The notes under the pieces were generated by a model. That model was not told the DNA's origin, ran no database searches, and saw only the letters and a program-made list of their open reading frames with translations. Positions 8,773 through 18,693 of a DNA stretch of 64,000 nucleotides are shown one piece after another; positions within the stretch are counted from its first letter, which is position 1; each line of letters opens with the position of its first letter. The position numbers and the translations under genes are program-made. The DNA comes from Paraburkholderia sp. HP33-1 (lineage in GTDB: Bacteria > Pseudomonadota > Gammaproteobacteria > Burkholderiales > Burkholderiaceae), in the NCBI RefSeq assembly GCF_021390595.1, contig NZ_JAJEJR010000002.1:1798001-1862000 (forward strand), written 5' to 3'.

Positions 8773-10131
8773 ATGAACCGCAGCCCCGCTGTGAACGTTC
8801 AAACCTTTATCAACGAACATCCGTTCTCGCCGTTCCAGTGGCTGATCTTTTTCATGTGCTTCATCATCGTCCTGCTGGACGGTTTTGACACCGCTGCGAT
8901 CGGCTTTATCGCGCCTTCGCTGATCACCGAATGGGGTATCACCAAGCCCGCGCTCGCGCCGGTGCTGAGCGCCGCGCTGTTCGGCCTCGCCTGCGGCGCG
9001 CTCGGCTCGGGTCCGCTGTCCGACCGTCTCGGGCGTCGCTCGATGCTGGTCGGCTCGGTGCTGCTGTTCGGCGTCGCCTGCCTCGCGTCGGCGTTCTCGA
9101 CCGGCATCGACCAACTGACTGTGCTGCGCTTCATCACCGGCGTCGGCCTCGGCGCCGCGATGCCGAATGCAGTGACGATGATGGGCGAGTACTGCCCGGA
9201 CAACCGTCGTGCGACTGTGATCAATCTGATGTTCTGCGGTTTTCCGCTCGGCGCGGCGTTCGGCGGTTTCCTCGCCGCGTGGATGATCCCGCATCTCGGC
9301 TGGCGCAGTGTGCTGATCCTTGGCGGTGTCACCCCGCTGGTGCTGTTGGTGCTGCTGCTCACCAAGATGCCGGAGTCGGTCCGCTACATGGTCGCGAATA
9401 ACAAGCCGGCAGAGCGGATTCGCGCGGCGCTCGCGCGCATTTCCGGCGACGCGGTGCAGGCCGCCGGGTTCACGATGACCGAAACCGCGCCGCAAACCGG
9501 CAGCAAGGGTCTCGGCGTCGTGTTGTCGCGTTCGTACATCGTCGGCTCGGTGATGCTGTGGGTCGCGTACTTCATGGGCCTCGTGATCTTCTACGCGTCG
9601 ATCAACTGGATGCCGATCCTGCTGAAGGACGCCGGACTCACGCCGCAACGCGCGACGCTGATCTCCGCGCTGTTCCCGCTCGGCGGTGTCGGTGCGGTGC
9701 TGGCCGGCGTGCTGATGGACCGCTTCAACGCGAACCGCGTCATCGCGGTCTGCTATGCACTGACTGCGGTCAGCGTGTACTTCATCGGTCAGGCGGCCGG
9801 CAACGTGGGCGCGCTCGTGCTGATCGTGTTCATCGCCGGCGTGCTGATGAACACCGCACAATCGTCGATGCCGGCGCTCGCCGCCGCGTTTTACCCGACC
9901 GTGGGCCGCGGCTCCGGCGTCGCGTGGATGCTCGGCGTCGGCCGCTTCGGCGGCATCGCGGGCTCGTTCCTCGTGGCCGAGCTGACGCGCCGCCACTTCT
10001 CGTTCGGCGGTATCTTCGCGACCATCGCGGTCGCGGGTGTGCTGTCGTGCGTCGCGCTGCTGATCAAGCAGGCCGCACGGCCGCAGACGGCTGACGCCGG
10101 TGCCTCGAAGGCGGAGTCGTTTGGGCATTGA
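8773..10131 (+). CDS. MFS transporter, aromatic acid:H+ symporter (AAHS) family
   Basis: A 452-residue protein with 12 predicted membrane helices. The N-terminal helix contains LLDGFDTAAIGF, the D-G-x-D-type signature of the PcaK/BenK family, and the helix 2-3 loop reads GPLSDRLGRRS. It is a proton-coupled importer for an aromatic acid; the substrate is unknown. The ATG is preceded by GGAG at seven bases. It shares layout with the second AAHS transporter at 54.7-56.1 kb. It stands alone, ending in a strong terminator. Confidence 0.87.
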   Translation: MNRSPAVNVQTFINEHPFSPFQWLIFFMCFIIVLLDGFDTAAIGFIAPSLITEWGITKPALAPVLSAALFGLACGALGSGPLSDRLGRRSMLVGSVLLFGVACLASAFSTGIDQLTVLRFITGVGLGAAMPNAVTMMGEYCPDNRRATVINLMFCGFPLGAAFGGFLAAWMIPHLGWRSVLILGGVTPLVLLVLLLTKMPESVRYMVANNKPAERIRAALARISGDAVQAAGFTMTETAPQTGSKGLGVVLSRSYIVGSVMLWVAYFMGLVIFYASINWMPILLKDAGLTPQRATLISALFPLGGVGAVLAGVLMDRFNANRVIAVCYALTAVSVYFIGQAAGNVGALVLIVFIAGVLMNTAQSSMPALAAAFYPTVGRGSGVAWMLGVGRFGGIAGSFLVAELTRRHFSFGGIFATIAVAGVLSCVALLIKQAARPQTADAGASKAESFGH

Positions 10132-10191
10132 GCGTGCGATGACGCGTACCCGCTAATAAACCAATAACAATTCGACCAAGTGGTAATTCTG

Positions 10192-10227
10192 AAGCCGCCC
10201 TGCGATTCGCAGGGCGGCTTTTTCTTT
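10192..10227 (+). terminator. Rho-independent terminator after the AAHS transporter
   Basis: A perfect 13-bp stem (AAGCCGCCCTGCG, 10192-10204, paired with 10208-10220) with a 3-base loop is followed directly by TTTCTTT. It lies about 60 bp after the transporter stop codon. Confidence 0.9.
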
Positions 10228-10388
10228 GGCTGGGCGCATGGAAATTCGCCTGCGGCAATCTGAACCACAGTAGTAAAAAGCACCGCGCCCCACTTCCCGA
10301 TACACTACGCAGCTATTCATCCGCGCGGCCGGGCACGGCGAGCACCGCCGCTGCCGCGCCGCCGCCGTCTCATCTCAGGATTCCGGTA

Positions 10389-10721
10389 ATGAAACGCCTA
10401 GTCGTATCCGCGCTCGTCGCGCTGTGCTTCGCGCAGCCGGCCGCTCAGGCCGTCGCGCAGACCGTCAGCGATCAATGTTTCGCGCTCGGCGATATCGCCG
10501 GTCAGGTCGCGTCATGGCGCGCACACAAGAAGACCAAAGCTCAGGCGCTCGATCAGGCCGCCCGCTACTACAAAGACCCGTCCGATCGCGCGGCCGTCAG
10601 CGCGATCATCGAAAAGATCTACAGTCCGGACGCGCCGCACATGACGCCCGATCAGGCGAGCATGGCGATCACGTCGGACTGCGTGAACCAGCATAAGGGG
10701 CAGGCATCGCCGGCACAGTGA
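10389..10721 (+). CDS. Small secreted protein of unknown function
   Basis: A 110-residue protein with a clear signal peptide: MKRLVVSALVALCFAQP, then cleavage near AVAQ (residue 24). The mature part is about 86 residues, mostly helical by appearance, with two cysteines (in DQCFAL and SDCVNQ) that could form a disulfide in the periplasm. I do not recognise the family. It is a single gene between a terminator and the convergent galactanase operon. Confidence 0.65.
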   Translation: MKRLVVSALVALCFAQPAAQAVAQTVSDQCFALGDIAGQVASWRAHKKTKAQALDQAARYYKDPSDRAAVSAIIEKIYSPDAPHMTPDQASMAITSDCVNQHKGQASPAQ

Positions 10722-10758
10722 TGCCTGCGATTGTCCTGCCCACGTTCAGCGGCGCGCG

Positions 10759-11949
10759 CTAACGTTGGCGAAACGCATCCAGCGAGGACAACGCGTTGCC
10801 GTGGAAATCGAACAGCGTGTTGTTGTCCCACTGATCACCCGCGCCGACTTTCCAGCCGACGTTCGGCGTCGGAATCCACTCGGGCTCCCACCAGAACACG
10901 CCCTTGCCGTGGCCGTCGGGGATCGCCTTCACGATGTCGGTCACCGCGCCAAGGAATTGCGCCTGGCCGGCAGGCGTCTGCGGGTAAGGCGAGGTGCCGA
11001 CGTTGGTCATCGAGTTCGGTTCCGAATCGCCGTCGCTCGTCGTCCACGGATACGCGGTCTCGACGACGATCACGTCCTTGTCGTAGCGCGTCGCGAGATC
11101 GTTCACGTTGCCCTGCAGGTCGCTGAACGAGCCCTGCCATTGCGGGTAGTACGACAGTCCGATCACGTCGAACGTGACGCCGCGCTGCGTCATGGCGTCG
11201 AACCACCAGCGGCTCGTCGCGTTGTTGCCGCCGCTGTCGATATGCAGCATCACCTTGGTGCGCGAGTCGACGGATTTGACCGCGTCATGCCCCGCCTTCA
11301 GCAACGCCGCGAGGTTGTCGAGCTGATCGTACTTGCCGAGCGGCCACAGCATGCCACCGGTGATCTCGTTGCCGATCTGCACCCACTCGGGATGCACTCC
11401 GTCGCGCTCAAGCATCTGTAACACTGTCGACGTGTACGCCGACAGCAGCGCACAGGTCTCGGTAATGTCCTTGCCGGCCCAGTCGTGCGGCGGGTACTGC
11501 TTGCCCGGATCGGCCCACCAGTCACTGTAATGAAAGTCGATCAGCACGCGCAGGCCGAGCGCGGCGGCGCGACGCGCGAGGATCCGAACGTGCTCGGCAT
11601 TGTTCCACCCGGCCGCCGGACTCTGATTGGCCGGAAAGAAGTCAGGATTGCCAGGATCATTCCACATCTTGATACGGATCGAATCGACGCCGTGACGCTT
11701 CAGAATGTGCAGGCAGTCGTGCGCCTCGCCATGCTCGTAGTACTTCGCGCCGTTCGCTTCGAGTTCGAGCAAGGTCGAGACATCCGCGCCCATCGCGAAG
11801 CGGTTCGCGCGCGCGGCGGCATCCTGCTGCGCGGCATCTCCTGCCTGTTGGCCGCCCTCCGCTGCAACAGCGGGCGCGCCGAGCGTCGCGCCGACACCGG
11901 CCGCTGCCGCGGCGCCCGCGAGCCATCCCAGCATTTCTCTTCGGTTCAT
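10759..11949 (-). CDS. Arabinogalactan endo-beta-1,4-galactanase (GH53)
   Basis: A 396-residue GH53 protein, last gene of the galactan operon. The N-terminus NRREMLGWL followed by an Ala-rich helix looks like a twin-arginine signal ending near AVAA (residue 30), so it should act in the periplasm or outside. Family motifs include IRIKMWNDPGNP and DFHYSDWWADPGKQ. The catalytic acid/base is Glu195 (QIGNEITGGM) and the nucleophile is Glu297 (VVETAYPW). GH53 enzymes cut beta-1,4-galactan internally into short galacto-oligosaccharides, which fits the importer and GH42 enzyme encoded upstream. GGAGGATGACGG precedes the ATG. Confidence 0.92.
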   Translation of the reverse strand: MNRREMLGWLAGAAAAAGVGATLGAPAVAAEGGQQAGDAAQQDAAARANRFAMGADVSTLLELEANGAKYYEHGEAHDCLHILKRHGVDSIRIKMWNDPGNPDFFPANQSPAAGWNNAEHVRILARRAAALGLRVLIDFHYSDWWADPGKQYPPHDWAGKDITETCALLSAYTSTVLQMLERDGVHPEWVQIGNEITGGMLWPLGKYDQLDNLAALLKAGHDAVKSVDSRTKVMLHIDSGGNNATSRWWFDAMTQRGVTFDVIGLSYYPQWQGSFSDLQGNVNDLATRYDKDVIVVETAYPWTTSDGDSEPNSMTNVGTSPYPQTPAGQAQFLGAVTDIVKAIPDGHGKGVFWWEPEWIPTPNVGWKVGAGDQWDNNTLFDFHGNALSSLDAFRQR

Positions 11950-12088
11950 CCGTCATCCTCCATCGATTGAATGGCGGCTCCTCGCGGGCCGCCTGGTCCG
12001 GTTTGATGCGTCGGTGTTGCAACCTTCGAGTTTCAGACTGCTTTACCGCCCCCTGCTCTGGCGATTTTTCAAAGTGGACCGCACGGCG

Positions 12089-14053
12089 TCACGCGTCTTT
12101 CCACACGCAGACGTCGCCGGTATTCAGGCGCGGCTCGCCGAGCACGAACGTCGCGTTGCGCGGCGCCGGCGCCTGCACCGGTTGCGCGCCAAAATTGAAT
12201 GCGAAGGTCAGGCCACCGCGGCGACGCAGCCGCAGCCCGTCGGCGAGCACCTGCGTCTCGAGTCCCGCATCGTGCGCTGCCTGCCGCAACACCGCGCGAT
12301 GCAGTTCATGTGACAGCCAGCCGGCGACGTAGCGAACGTTGCCGTGCGTCAGCAGCGCGGGCCACGCGTCGTCGAAGCGCACGGCAGTACGCGTCTCACC
12401 ATTGGCGCGCACGTGCTCGCGCCAGTGCAGCGCGTGGCCCCGCGCGCCGTCGATCGACAGCGCGGGCGCCAGCGTCGGCCGCAGCGTTTCGACTTCGAGC
12501 ACCTGGATCGGCAGCACCTGCTGCAATGCGCCGGGCGGCAGATTGCCCGGAATCGCGAACGCGTCGGTTTTCGAGCCGCTGCGCGGGCCGAACACCCATT
12601 GCGCGCTCGAAAGCGCGATCTGTTCGACGAGCGCGGCGTCGATCACCGCGAGACTCGGCACGACGACTAGCTGGTAGCCGGAAAGATCGGCGCGGTTCGA
12701 CACGATATCGACATCGAGTCCGAGTTCGCGCAGCGATTCGTAGTAGTCGAACACGAGCGTCTGATAGTCGAAGCCCTTGCCGTGACGCTGGATTTCGAAC
12801 ATCCACTGCGTCTCGTAGTCGAATACGAGCGCGGTGGCTGCGCGCGCGGGCGCGGCGAGCGTCGACAGCGCCGTACTCCCGGCAATTTCACACGCGGCCC
12901 GTTGCACTTCGAGACCGCCCGGCGACAGTTCGTTGTTCGGCAGATTGAGCCCGGAGTGCATCTGCTCCTGCGCATACGGGCATTGGCGCCAACGGAAATA
13001 CGACACCAGTTCCGCGCCATGCGCGAACGCCTCGTACGCCCACAGCCGCACCATGCCCGGCGCGGGCGCCGGATTCCACGGCGCCCAGTTCACCGGCCCG
13101 GCCTGTTGCTCCATCACCCAGAAGCGGCCGCCGCCAACGCCGCGGTAACGGTCGTGATCGAACGCGGACACGTCGGGATGCCCGGTGCGCGCGAAACGCG
13201 CCTTCTGCTCCTCGGGCAAGGCGATCGATTCGGTACGCGCAATCGGATAGCTGTCCCATGCGGCGACGTCGATCGCGTGGTCGGCGGCGAAGCGATAGTG
13301 ATCGAAGGTCGTGAAAAAGCCCATGAAGTTGTGCAACAGATCCGCGCTCGGCGCATGCTCGCGCAGCACGTCGATCTGCTCGCGATGAAAGCTCGCCACC
13401 TCGTCGGACATGAAGCGGCGGAAGTCGAGCAGATGGATCGGGTTCGCGTCGGTGGGTGTCAGAGTCGGCAGGCCGATCGCGTCGAACGACGGATACTCCA
13501 TGCTCCAGAACACGTTGCCCCACGCGTCGTTCAATGCGCCGATCGTTTCGTAGCGGCGCTGCAGCCACACATGAAAACGCTGCAATGCCGCGGCCGAATA
13601 GCTCGGCACCGTGTCGTGGCAGCCGAGCTCGTTATCGGTCTGCCATGCGACGATCGATGGATGCCGCCCGTAGCGCTTCGCCATCGCGGTGACGATGCGC
13701 ACGCATTCGCGCCGGTAGGTCTCGCTCGAAACATCGTAGTGACGGCGCGAGCCGAAGTTCCACCGCGTGCCGTCCGCGCGCACCGGCAACACGTCCGGAT
13801 GCGCGTCGACGAGCCACTTCGGCGGCGACGCGGTCGGCGTGCCGAGCACGAGTTTCAGGCCCGCTTTCGCGAGCGTTGCGACGGCTTCGTCGAGCCATTG
13901 CCAGTCGAATTCACCGGCGCGCGGCTCCATGCGGCTCCACGCGAATTCGGCGATCCGTACATGCGTGATGCCGAGTTCGACCATACGTTGCGCGTCGTCG
14001 GCCCACATCGCGCGTGGCCATTGTTCCGGGTAATAGCAGACACCAAGTTGCAT
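12089..14053 (-). CDS. Beta-galactosidase (GH42)
   Basis: A 654-residue GH42 enzyme without a signal peptide, so cytoplasmic. It begins LGVCYYPEQWP, the usual family start. Catalytic residues are visible: acid/base Glu142 in WQTDNELGCH and nucleophile Glu315 in FWVMEQQAG. The middle trimerisation domain (from about residue 385) and the C-terminal beta domain are present, so the length is complete. It would hydrolyse imported beta-1,4-galacto-oligosaccharides to galactose. It sits between the ABC permeases and the GH53 galactanase, the same functional set as the Bacillus ganOPQAB genes. Confidence 0.93.
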   Translation of the reverse strand: MQLGVCYYPEQWPRAMWADDAQRMVELGITHVRIAEFAWSRMEPRAGEFDWQWLDEAVATLAKAGLKLVLGTPTASPPKWLVDAHPDVLPVRADGTRWNFGSRRHYDVSSETYRRECVRIVTAMAKRYGRHPSIVAWQTDNELGCHDTVPSYSAAALQRFHVWLQRRYETIGALNDAWGNVFWSMEYPSFDAIGLPTLTPTDANPIHLLDFRRFMSDEVASFHREQIDVLREHAPSADLLHNFMGFFTTFDHYRFAADHAIDVAAWDSYPIARTESIALPEEQKARFARTGHPDVSAFDHDRYRGVGGGRFWVMEQQAGPVNWAPWNPAPAPGMVRLWAYEAFAHGAELVSYFRWRQCPYAQEQMHSGLNLPNNELSPGGLEVQRAACEIAGSTALSTLAAPARAATALVFDYETQWMFEIQRHGKGFDYQTLVFDYYESLRELGLDVDIVSNRADLSGYQLVVVPSLAVIDAALVEQIALSSAQWVFGPRSGSKTDAFAIPGNLPPGALQQVLPIQVLEVETLRPTLAPALSIDGARGHALHWREHVRANGETRTAVRFDDAWPALLTHGNVRYVAGWLSHELHRAVLRQAAHDAGLETQVLADGLRLRRRGGLTFAFNFGAQPVQAPAPRNATFVLGEPRLNTGDVCVWKDA

Positions 14054-14113
14054 GTGAAAGTCTCGTGGTGAGTTGACGTCGAGCCGTCGTTTCAGTCGTG
14101 TTTCAGGCGCCGT

Positions 14114-14965
14114 TTATCCCTTGCTTGCCCCGAAGGTCAGTCCGGCGACGAAATGCCTTTGCATCGCGAAGAACATCAGCACCGAAGGCAAAGCGGCCAG
14201 CACCGAGCCCGCCGCGACCAGGTTCCACGCGGTCGTCCATTGCCCCTTCAGCGCGGCGACGCCGACCGTGATCGGCGCTGCGTCGTCGCCTTGCGTGAGG
14301 CACAGCGCCCAGAAGTAGTCGTTCCACACGAACGTGAACACGAGGATCGCGAGCGCGGCGAGCGCGGGGCGGATCAGCGGCAGCACGATGCGCAGATAGA
14401 TCGCCCACTCGCTCGCCCCTTCGACGCGCGCGGCCTCGATCATCTCGAACGGCAACTGCTTGATGAAGTTGCGCAAAAACAAGGTGCAAAAGCCGGTCTG
14501 GAACGACACATGAAAGATCACCAGCGCCCACACGGTGTTGAACAGGCCAAACTTCAGCGCCATGTCGCGTACCGGAATCATCAGGATCTGGATCGGCACG
14601 AAATTGCCGGCAACGAACGCGAACAGCACGGCCGTGTTGCCCCGAAAGCGATAGGTCGCCAATGCGAAGCCCGCCATCGACGCGAGGACGATCGCGCCGA
14701 TCACCGACGGCACCGTGATCAGCACGCTGTTGGCGAAGTAATGCAGCATCGGCGTTTGCGTGAGCGCGGTCCCGTAGTTCTCGAGTAGCGCGAAGTGTTT
14801 CGGCCACGTCCAGTAGTCGCCCTGCGATAGCTCGTCCGATGAACGGATCGACGTGAGCAGCACGGCCAGCATCGGCAGCAGCCAGATAAACAGCGCGAGC
14901 GGCAGCGATGCCTTGTAAAGCCCGCGATTCAGCGGTTTCCAGCGTTCGACGGGAAGCGGATACAT
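14114..14965 (-). CDS. Carbohydrate ABC transporter permease (MalG/GanQ type)
   Basis: A 283-residue inner-membrane permease with six predicted helices. The EAA loop reads EMIEAARVEGASEWAIYLRI (about residues 192-211), matching the family site that contacts the ATPase. It pairs with the other permease 27 bp upstream. In this operon the likely substrate is a galacto-oligosaccharide. Confidence 0.9.
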   Translation of the reverse strand: MYPLPVERWKPLNRGLYKASLPLALFIWLLPMLAVLLTSIRSSDELSQGDYWTWPKHFALLENYGTALTQTPMLHYFANSVLITVPSVIGAIVLASMAGFALATYRFRGNTAVLFAFVAGNFVPIQILMIPVRDMALKFGLFNTVWALVIFHVSFQTGFCTLFLRNFIKQLPFEMIEAARVEGASEWAIYLRIVLPLIRPALAALAILVFTFVWNDYFWALCLTQGDDAAPITVGVAALKGQWTTAWNLVAAGSVLAALPSVLMFFAMQRHFVAGLTFGASKG

Positions 14966-14992
14966 GACCTGGTACTCCTGACGTTCAGAGAA

Positions 14993-15898
14993 TCAGCGTT
15001 CCTCGCGCAGCATGCGGCGCAGATGGAACACGATATAGACGAGCATGATCGCGAACAGCACCACGGCAATCGCCGCGGAATAGCCTTCGCGGTAATACTT
15101 GATCGCCTGGTCGTACATGAAATAGGCGAGCACGGTGGAGCTGTCGAACGGACCGCCGCTGCTCATCACCGCGATCAGATCGAAGCTGCGCAGTGCGCCG
15201 ATCACAGTCAGCACCACCGCCATGAAGGTGGCTGGCCGCAATTGCGGCAGGATCACGTGCCACAGCAGTCGCAATCCCTTCGCGCCTTCCATGCGCGCCG
15301 CCTCGACCACCTCGGGATTGATGCCGGTGAGCCCGGTCAGATACAGCACCATGCAGAACGGCGTCTGCGGCCACAACGCGGCGAAGATGATGCCGAACGT
15401 GACCGTATGCGGATCGCCGAGCACCGGTATGCCACGACCGACGATCAGCCGCAGCAACCCGAATGTCGGATCGTAGAACCAGCTGAACACAAGGCCGACC
15501 ACCACGCCCGACAGCACGAACGGCGCGAAAAACAGTGACTTCACGACGCGCATGCCGCGCACGTGCTGGTTCAGATACAACGCGAACAGCAGACCCAGCG
15601 GCGGGGCAAGCAGAAACAGCGCGAGCCAGATCAGGTTGTTCTTCAGCGCCGTATAAAACGTATCGGACTGGAATAGCTCGACGTAATTGGCGAGACCCGC
15701 GAAGGTCTTCGGCGTCATGCCGTCCCAGTTGTAGAAACTCAGCGAAATGCTGCTGATGATCGGATAGATCACGCACAGCGCAAACAACGCGCACCCCGGC
15801 AGCAGAAAGAAAAACGCGGCGCGATGCTGATGACGGCGCGTCGTCGAGACGCGACGGTGCCGCGCCGCGGGCAGGCGGCGCGCTGCGGTATGAGACAT
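14993..15898 (-). CDS. Carbohydrate ABC transporter permease (MalF/GanP type)
   Basis: A 301-residue permease with a basic N-terminal tail and six membrane helices. The EAA loop is present as EVVEAARMEGAKGLRLLWHV (about residues 205-224). It follows the binding-protein gene by about 80 bp and precedes the MalG-type permease, the standard order for a CUT1 sugar importer. Confidence 0.9.
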   Translation of the reverse strand: MSHTAARRLPAARHRRVSTTRRHQHRAAFFFLLPGCALFALCVIYPIISSISLSFYNWDGMTPKTFAGLANYVELFQSDTFYTALKNNLIWLALFLLAPPLGLLFALYLNQHVRGMRVVKSLFFAPFVLSGVVVGLVFSWFYDPTFGLLRLIVGRGIPVLGDPHTVTFGIIFAALWPQTPFCMVLYLTGLTGINPEVVEAARMEGAKGLRLLWHVILPQLRPATFMAVVLTVIGALRSFDLIAVMSSGGPFDSSTVLAYFMYDQAIKYYREGYSAAIAVVLFAIMLVYIVFHLRRMLREER

Positions 15899-15976
15899 GG
15901 AACGGCCTCGTCGGAAATCGAAGGCGGAACTGGAACCCGGAGGCCGGCCGCGATCAGGCGGCCGGCGCGGTGGGAC

Positions 15977-17230
15977 TTACTTCTGGTAGATGCGCTTGCG
16001 CGTCGCTTCGAGATGAGCGAGCACGCTGTCGAGTTGCGACGGATCGCTGTAGAACTGCTGCATGGCCTTCATGCCCTCGTCGGCCATTTCCTTCTGCATG
16101 TCGCGATCGTAGAACTGCGCGATGCCGCCCTTCGTGTTTGCGAGCGTCTGGAAGCCGACCTTTGAGATCGCATCTTCAGGCGGCACCGCCTGGCTGTTCG
16201 ACGGCAACTGTCCCCAGCCCTTCGCGAGCTCGGAGTTGATCTTCGGCGTCTCCATGAACGCGAGCAGCTTGCGCGCGTCGGCCTTGTTCTTCGCCTTCGC
16301 CGGAATCAGCAGCACGTTGACGGGACCGTCCTCGGCCATCGGTACGTTCGCGTCGATCACCGGGAAGCGGAAAAAGCCGATCTGATCCTTGATCGACGGC
16401 GGGAAGCTCGCCGAGAAGAACGTGCCCATCAGCATCATCGCGGCCTTGCCGTTGTTGAGGATCGGCCCGATCGAATCGACGTCGTACGAGAGCGCGTTGT
16501 CGATGAAATCGTGATTGTCGAGCAGCGTCTTCCACGTCGTGTAGACCTTCTTCACGCGCGGATCGGTGTATGGAATCTCGCCGGCCATCAGTTTCTGATG
16601 GAACTCGTTGCCGTTGATGCGCAGATCGAGATAGTCGAACCAGGCCGCGAGCGTCCAGCTATCGCGCGCGGCCACCGCGATCGGCGCGACGCCGATCGCC
16701 TTCAGCTTTTTGTTCGCCTCGAGCAGTTCGTCCCACGTCTTCGGCTCGCTCTTGATGCCGGCCTTCTCGAACAGATCCTTGCGATAGAAGAAGCCGTACG
16801 CGTCATAGCCGAGCGGCGCCGCGTACTGCTTGCCCTTGTACGTCGACGCGTCCTTGACCGATGCATACTGCTGCGACCAGCCGTTCTTCGCCCAGTCGGA
16901 GCTCAGATCTTCGAGCAGACCGCGCTGCGCATAGTAGGCCATGCGTTCGCCGTCGTGCCACGAGACGATGTCGGGCGGATCGGTGGCGAGCCAGCCACCC
17001 ATCTGCACCTTGTACGCCTCCTCGGTCACGTAGGTGATTTTCAGATCGATGTCGGGATTGGCCTTCTTGAACTGGTCGAAAGCGTCCTGCCACGTCGAGC
17101 GCTGATTACCGCGCGCCGACACGTTGACGTTCAGCGTGGCCGCGTCGACCGCGGCACTGCCGAGCGCGCCGGCCACCACGGCCGCGGCGATCGACACCTG
17201 AGCAAGACGGCGAAGGCGAAGAGCAATCAT
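15977..17230 (-). CDS. Extracellular sugar-binding protein of the galactan ABC importer
   Basis: A 417-residue periplasmic solute-binding protein of the bacterial_1/8 (MalE-like) group. It has a signal peptide (residues 1-31, ending AAVDAA) and the typical early mature motif GNQRSTWQDAFDQFKKANP. GGAG lies seven bases before the ATG at 17230. It would capture oligosaccharides released by the GH53 enzyme and deliver them to the two permeases encoded downstream. Confidence 0.9.
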   Translation of the reverse strand: MIALRLRRLAQVSIAAAVVAGALGSAAVDAATLNVNVSARGNQRSTWQDAFDQFKKANPDIDLKITYVTEEAYKVQMGGWLATDPPDIVSWHDGERMAYYAQRGLLEDLSSDWAKNGWSQQYASVKDASTYKGKQYAAPLGYDAYGFFYRKDLFEKAGIKSEPKTWDELLEANKKLKAIGVAPIAVAARDSWTLAAWFDYLDLRINGNEFHQKLMAGEIPYTDPRVKKVYTTWKTLLDNHDFIDNALSYDVDSIGPILNNGKAAMMLMGTFFSASFPPSIKDQIGFFRFPVIDANVPMAEDGPVNVLLIPAKAKNKADARKLLAFMETPKINSELAKGWGQLPSNSQAVPPEDAISKVGFQTLANTKGGIAQFYDRDMQKEMADEGMKAMQQFYSDPSQLDSVLAHLEATRKRIYQK

Positions 17231-17348
17231 CTATGTCTCCTTGTCTACCTTGTTGACCGGCTACGCAGCGTGGCCGGCGATGTAACCCGCTCTATGGCGG
17301 AATTCAGTACGACGAACCGTCAATGCCGGGTCCGCCGTCGACGATCGA

Positions 17349-18488
17349 TCAGGCGGCCGCGCGTTCCGGTTCGAACGTGCTACGCCGCAGCGCGAGTCCC
17401 TGTTCGTCGAACAAATGACAGGCGGCCGGCGGCACGCGAACGCGAAGGCGCTCGCCCGCGCCGAGCGGCGTATCGCCGGGCGCCTTCGCGATCAGCGTGC
17501 CGCCCGCGTGGTCCGCGTGGATATAGCTGTGCTCGCCGAGCCGTTCCGACAGCACCGTCGAGCACTGAATGAACTGCTCGTCGCCATCGAGCCGCAGGTG
17601 CTCGGGGCGCACGCCGAGCGTGACGCGCCGCCCGCGTTGCAGACGTTCGCCGTCGACGTGCGCGACCAGTTTTTCCGCACCTGCCGCAAGCGCAACCGTC
17701 ACACGCCCCGGCTCGATCGACTCGACAGTCGCATCGATAAAGTTCATGCGCGGCGAGCCGATAAAGCCCGCGACGAAGAGCGACCTCGGGTGGTGATAGA
17801 GCTCGAGCGGCGCTCCGCTCTGCGCGATACTGCCGAAGCGCTCGGCATCGGCGCCCGCATGCAGCAGCACGATGCGATCGGCGAGCGTCATCGCTTCGAC
17901 CTGATCGTGCGTCACGTAGACGACGCTCGCGTTCGCGAAGCGCTGATGCAGCCGCGCGATCTCGACCCGCGTCTGGCCGCGCAGCGCGGCATCGAGATTC
18001 GAGAGCGGCTCGTCAAACAGAAACACGCCCGGCTCGCGTACGATCGCACGGCCGATCGCGACGCGCTGCCGCTGCCCGCCCGACAGCGCTTTCGGATGAC
18101 GCTCGAGCAGGCTCTCCAGTTGCAGAATTCGCGCGGCTTCGCGCACCTTGCGCTCGATCACGTCCTTCGGCTGCTTCGCGAGCTTGAGACCGAAAGCCAT
18201 GTTGTCGAACACGGTCATGTGCGGAAACAGCGCGTAGCTCTGGAACACCATCGCGACGCCTCGCTCGGCGGCCGGCACGTCGTTGACGAGCCGCCCGCCA
18301 ATATGTAGCTTGCCTTCACTGAGGTCTTCGAGACCGGCGATCATTCGCAGCAACGTCGACTTGCCGCAACCCGACGGACCAAGGAACACGCAGAACTCGT
18401 GTTGCGCGATTTCCAGATTCACGCGCCGGATCACCGGCGGATGATCGCCGTAGGCCTTTTGCACATCGCTCAAACGAATCGTCGCCAT
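17349..18488 (-). CDS. ABC importer ATPase (MalK/UgpC/MsmK type)
   Basis: From ATG 18488 (preceded by GGCGGAG) the protein is 379 residues. It has Walker A GPSGCGKS (37-44), signature LSGGQ (135-139), Walker B VFLFDE (155-160), the D-loop SNLDA, the switch histidine in VYVTHDQ and a C-terminal TOBE-type regulatory region with RPEHLRL. It is the first gene of the galactan operon, directly behind two LacI-type operators. A longer reading frame to 18560 exists but would run through the operator and is unlikely. Confidence 0.92.
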   Translation of the reverse strand: MATIRLSDVQKAYGDHPPVIRRVNLEIAQHEFCVFLGPSGCGKSTLLRMIAGLEDLSEGKLHIGGRLVNDVPAAERGVAMVFQSYALFPHMTVFDNMAFGLKLAKQPKDVIERKVREAARILQLESLLERHPKALSGGQRQRVAIGRAIVREPGVFLFDEPLSNLDAALRGQTRVEIARLHQRFANASVVYVTHDQVEAMTLADRIVLLHAGADAERFGSIAQSGAPLELYHHPRSLFVAGFIGSPRMNFIDATVESIEPGRVTVALAAGAEKLVAHVDGERLQRGRRVTLGVRPEHLRLDGDEQFIQCSTVLSERLGEHSYIHADHAGGTLIAKAPGDTPLGAGERLRVRVPPAACHLFDEQGLALRRSTFEPERAAA

Positions 18489-18503
18489 GCTGTCTCCGCC
18501 TTG

Positions 18504-18519
18504 ATTTAACCGCTTAAAT
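18504..18519. promoter_or_regulatory. LacI-family operator 1
   Basis: ATTTAACCGCTTAAAT fits the 16-bp dyad ATTTAA-n-CG-n-TTAAAT, with the central CG usual for LacI/GalR operators. It lies immediately upstream of the ribosome site of the importer ATPase gene, where a bound repressor would block the operon. Confidence 0.8.
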
Positions 18520-18558
18520 TTTCGCTGAAATAAAATGCCCGGGGCTTGTGCCGAGCGC

Positions 18559-18574
18559 ATTTAATCGCTTAAAT
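18559..18574. promoter_or_regulatory. LacI-family operator 2
   Basis: ATTTAATCGCTTAAAT is a second copy of the same dyad, differing from operator 1 at one position. Centre-to-centre distance to operator 1 is 55 bp, about five helical turns, which would place two repressor dimers on one face of the DNA. It lies between the galactan operon and the divergent LacI gene, so both could be controlled. Confidence 0.8.
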
Positions 18575-18693
18575 TTGGGTTCGACGGAAGAAGTCATGGC
18601 GGGTGTCTCCGGTACGTTTTTGAGAAAGTTAGCAATGTCGCTGGCAGTTTGCAACATTTGAATTACCCTCCCTAAATATGGGATAAACCGAAC

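Noticed and set aside
8584..10128. 514-codon frame antisense to the AAHS transporter
   Set aside because: Composition is dominated by Arg, His and Asp with no domain, whereas the sense frame is a perfect 12-helix transporter.
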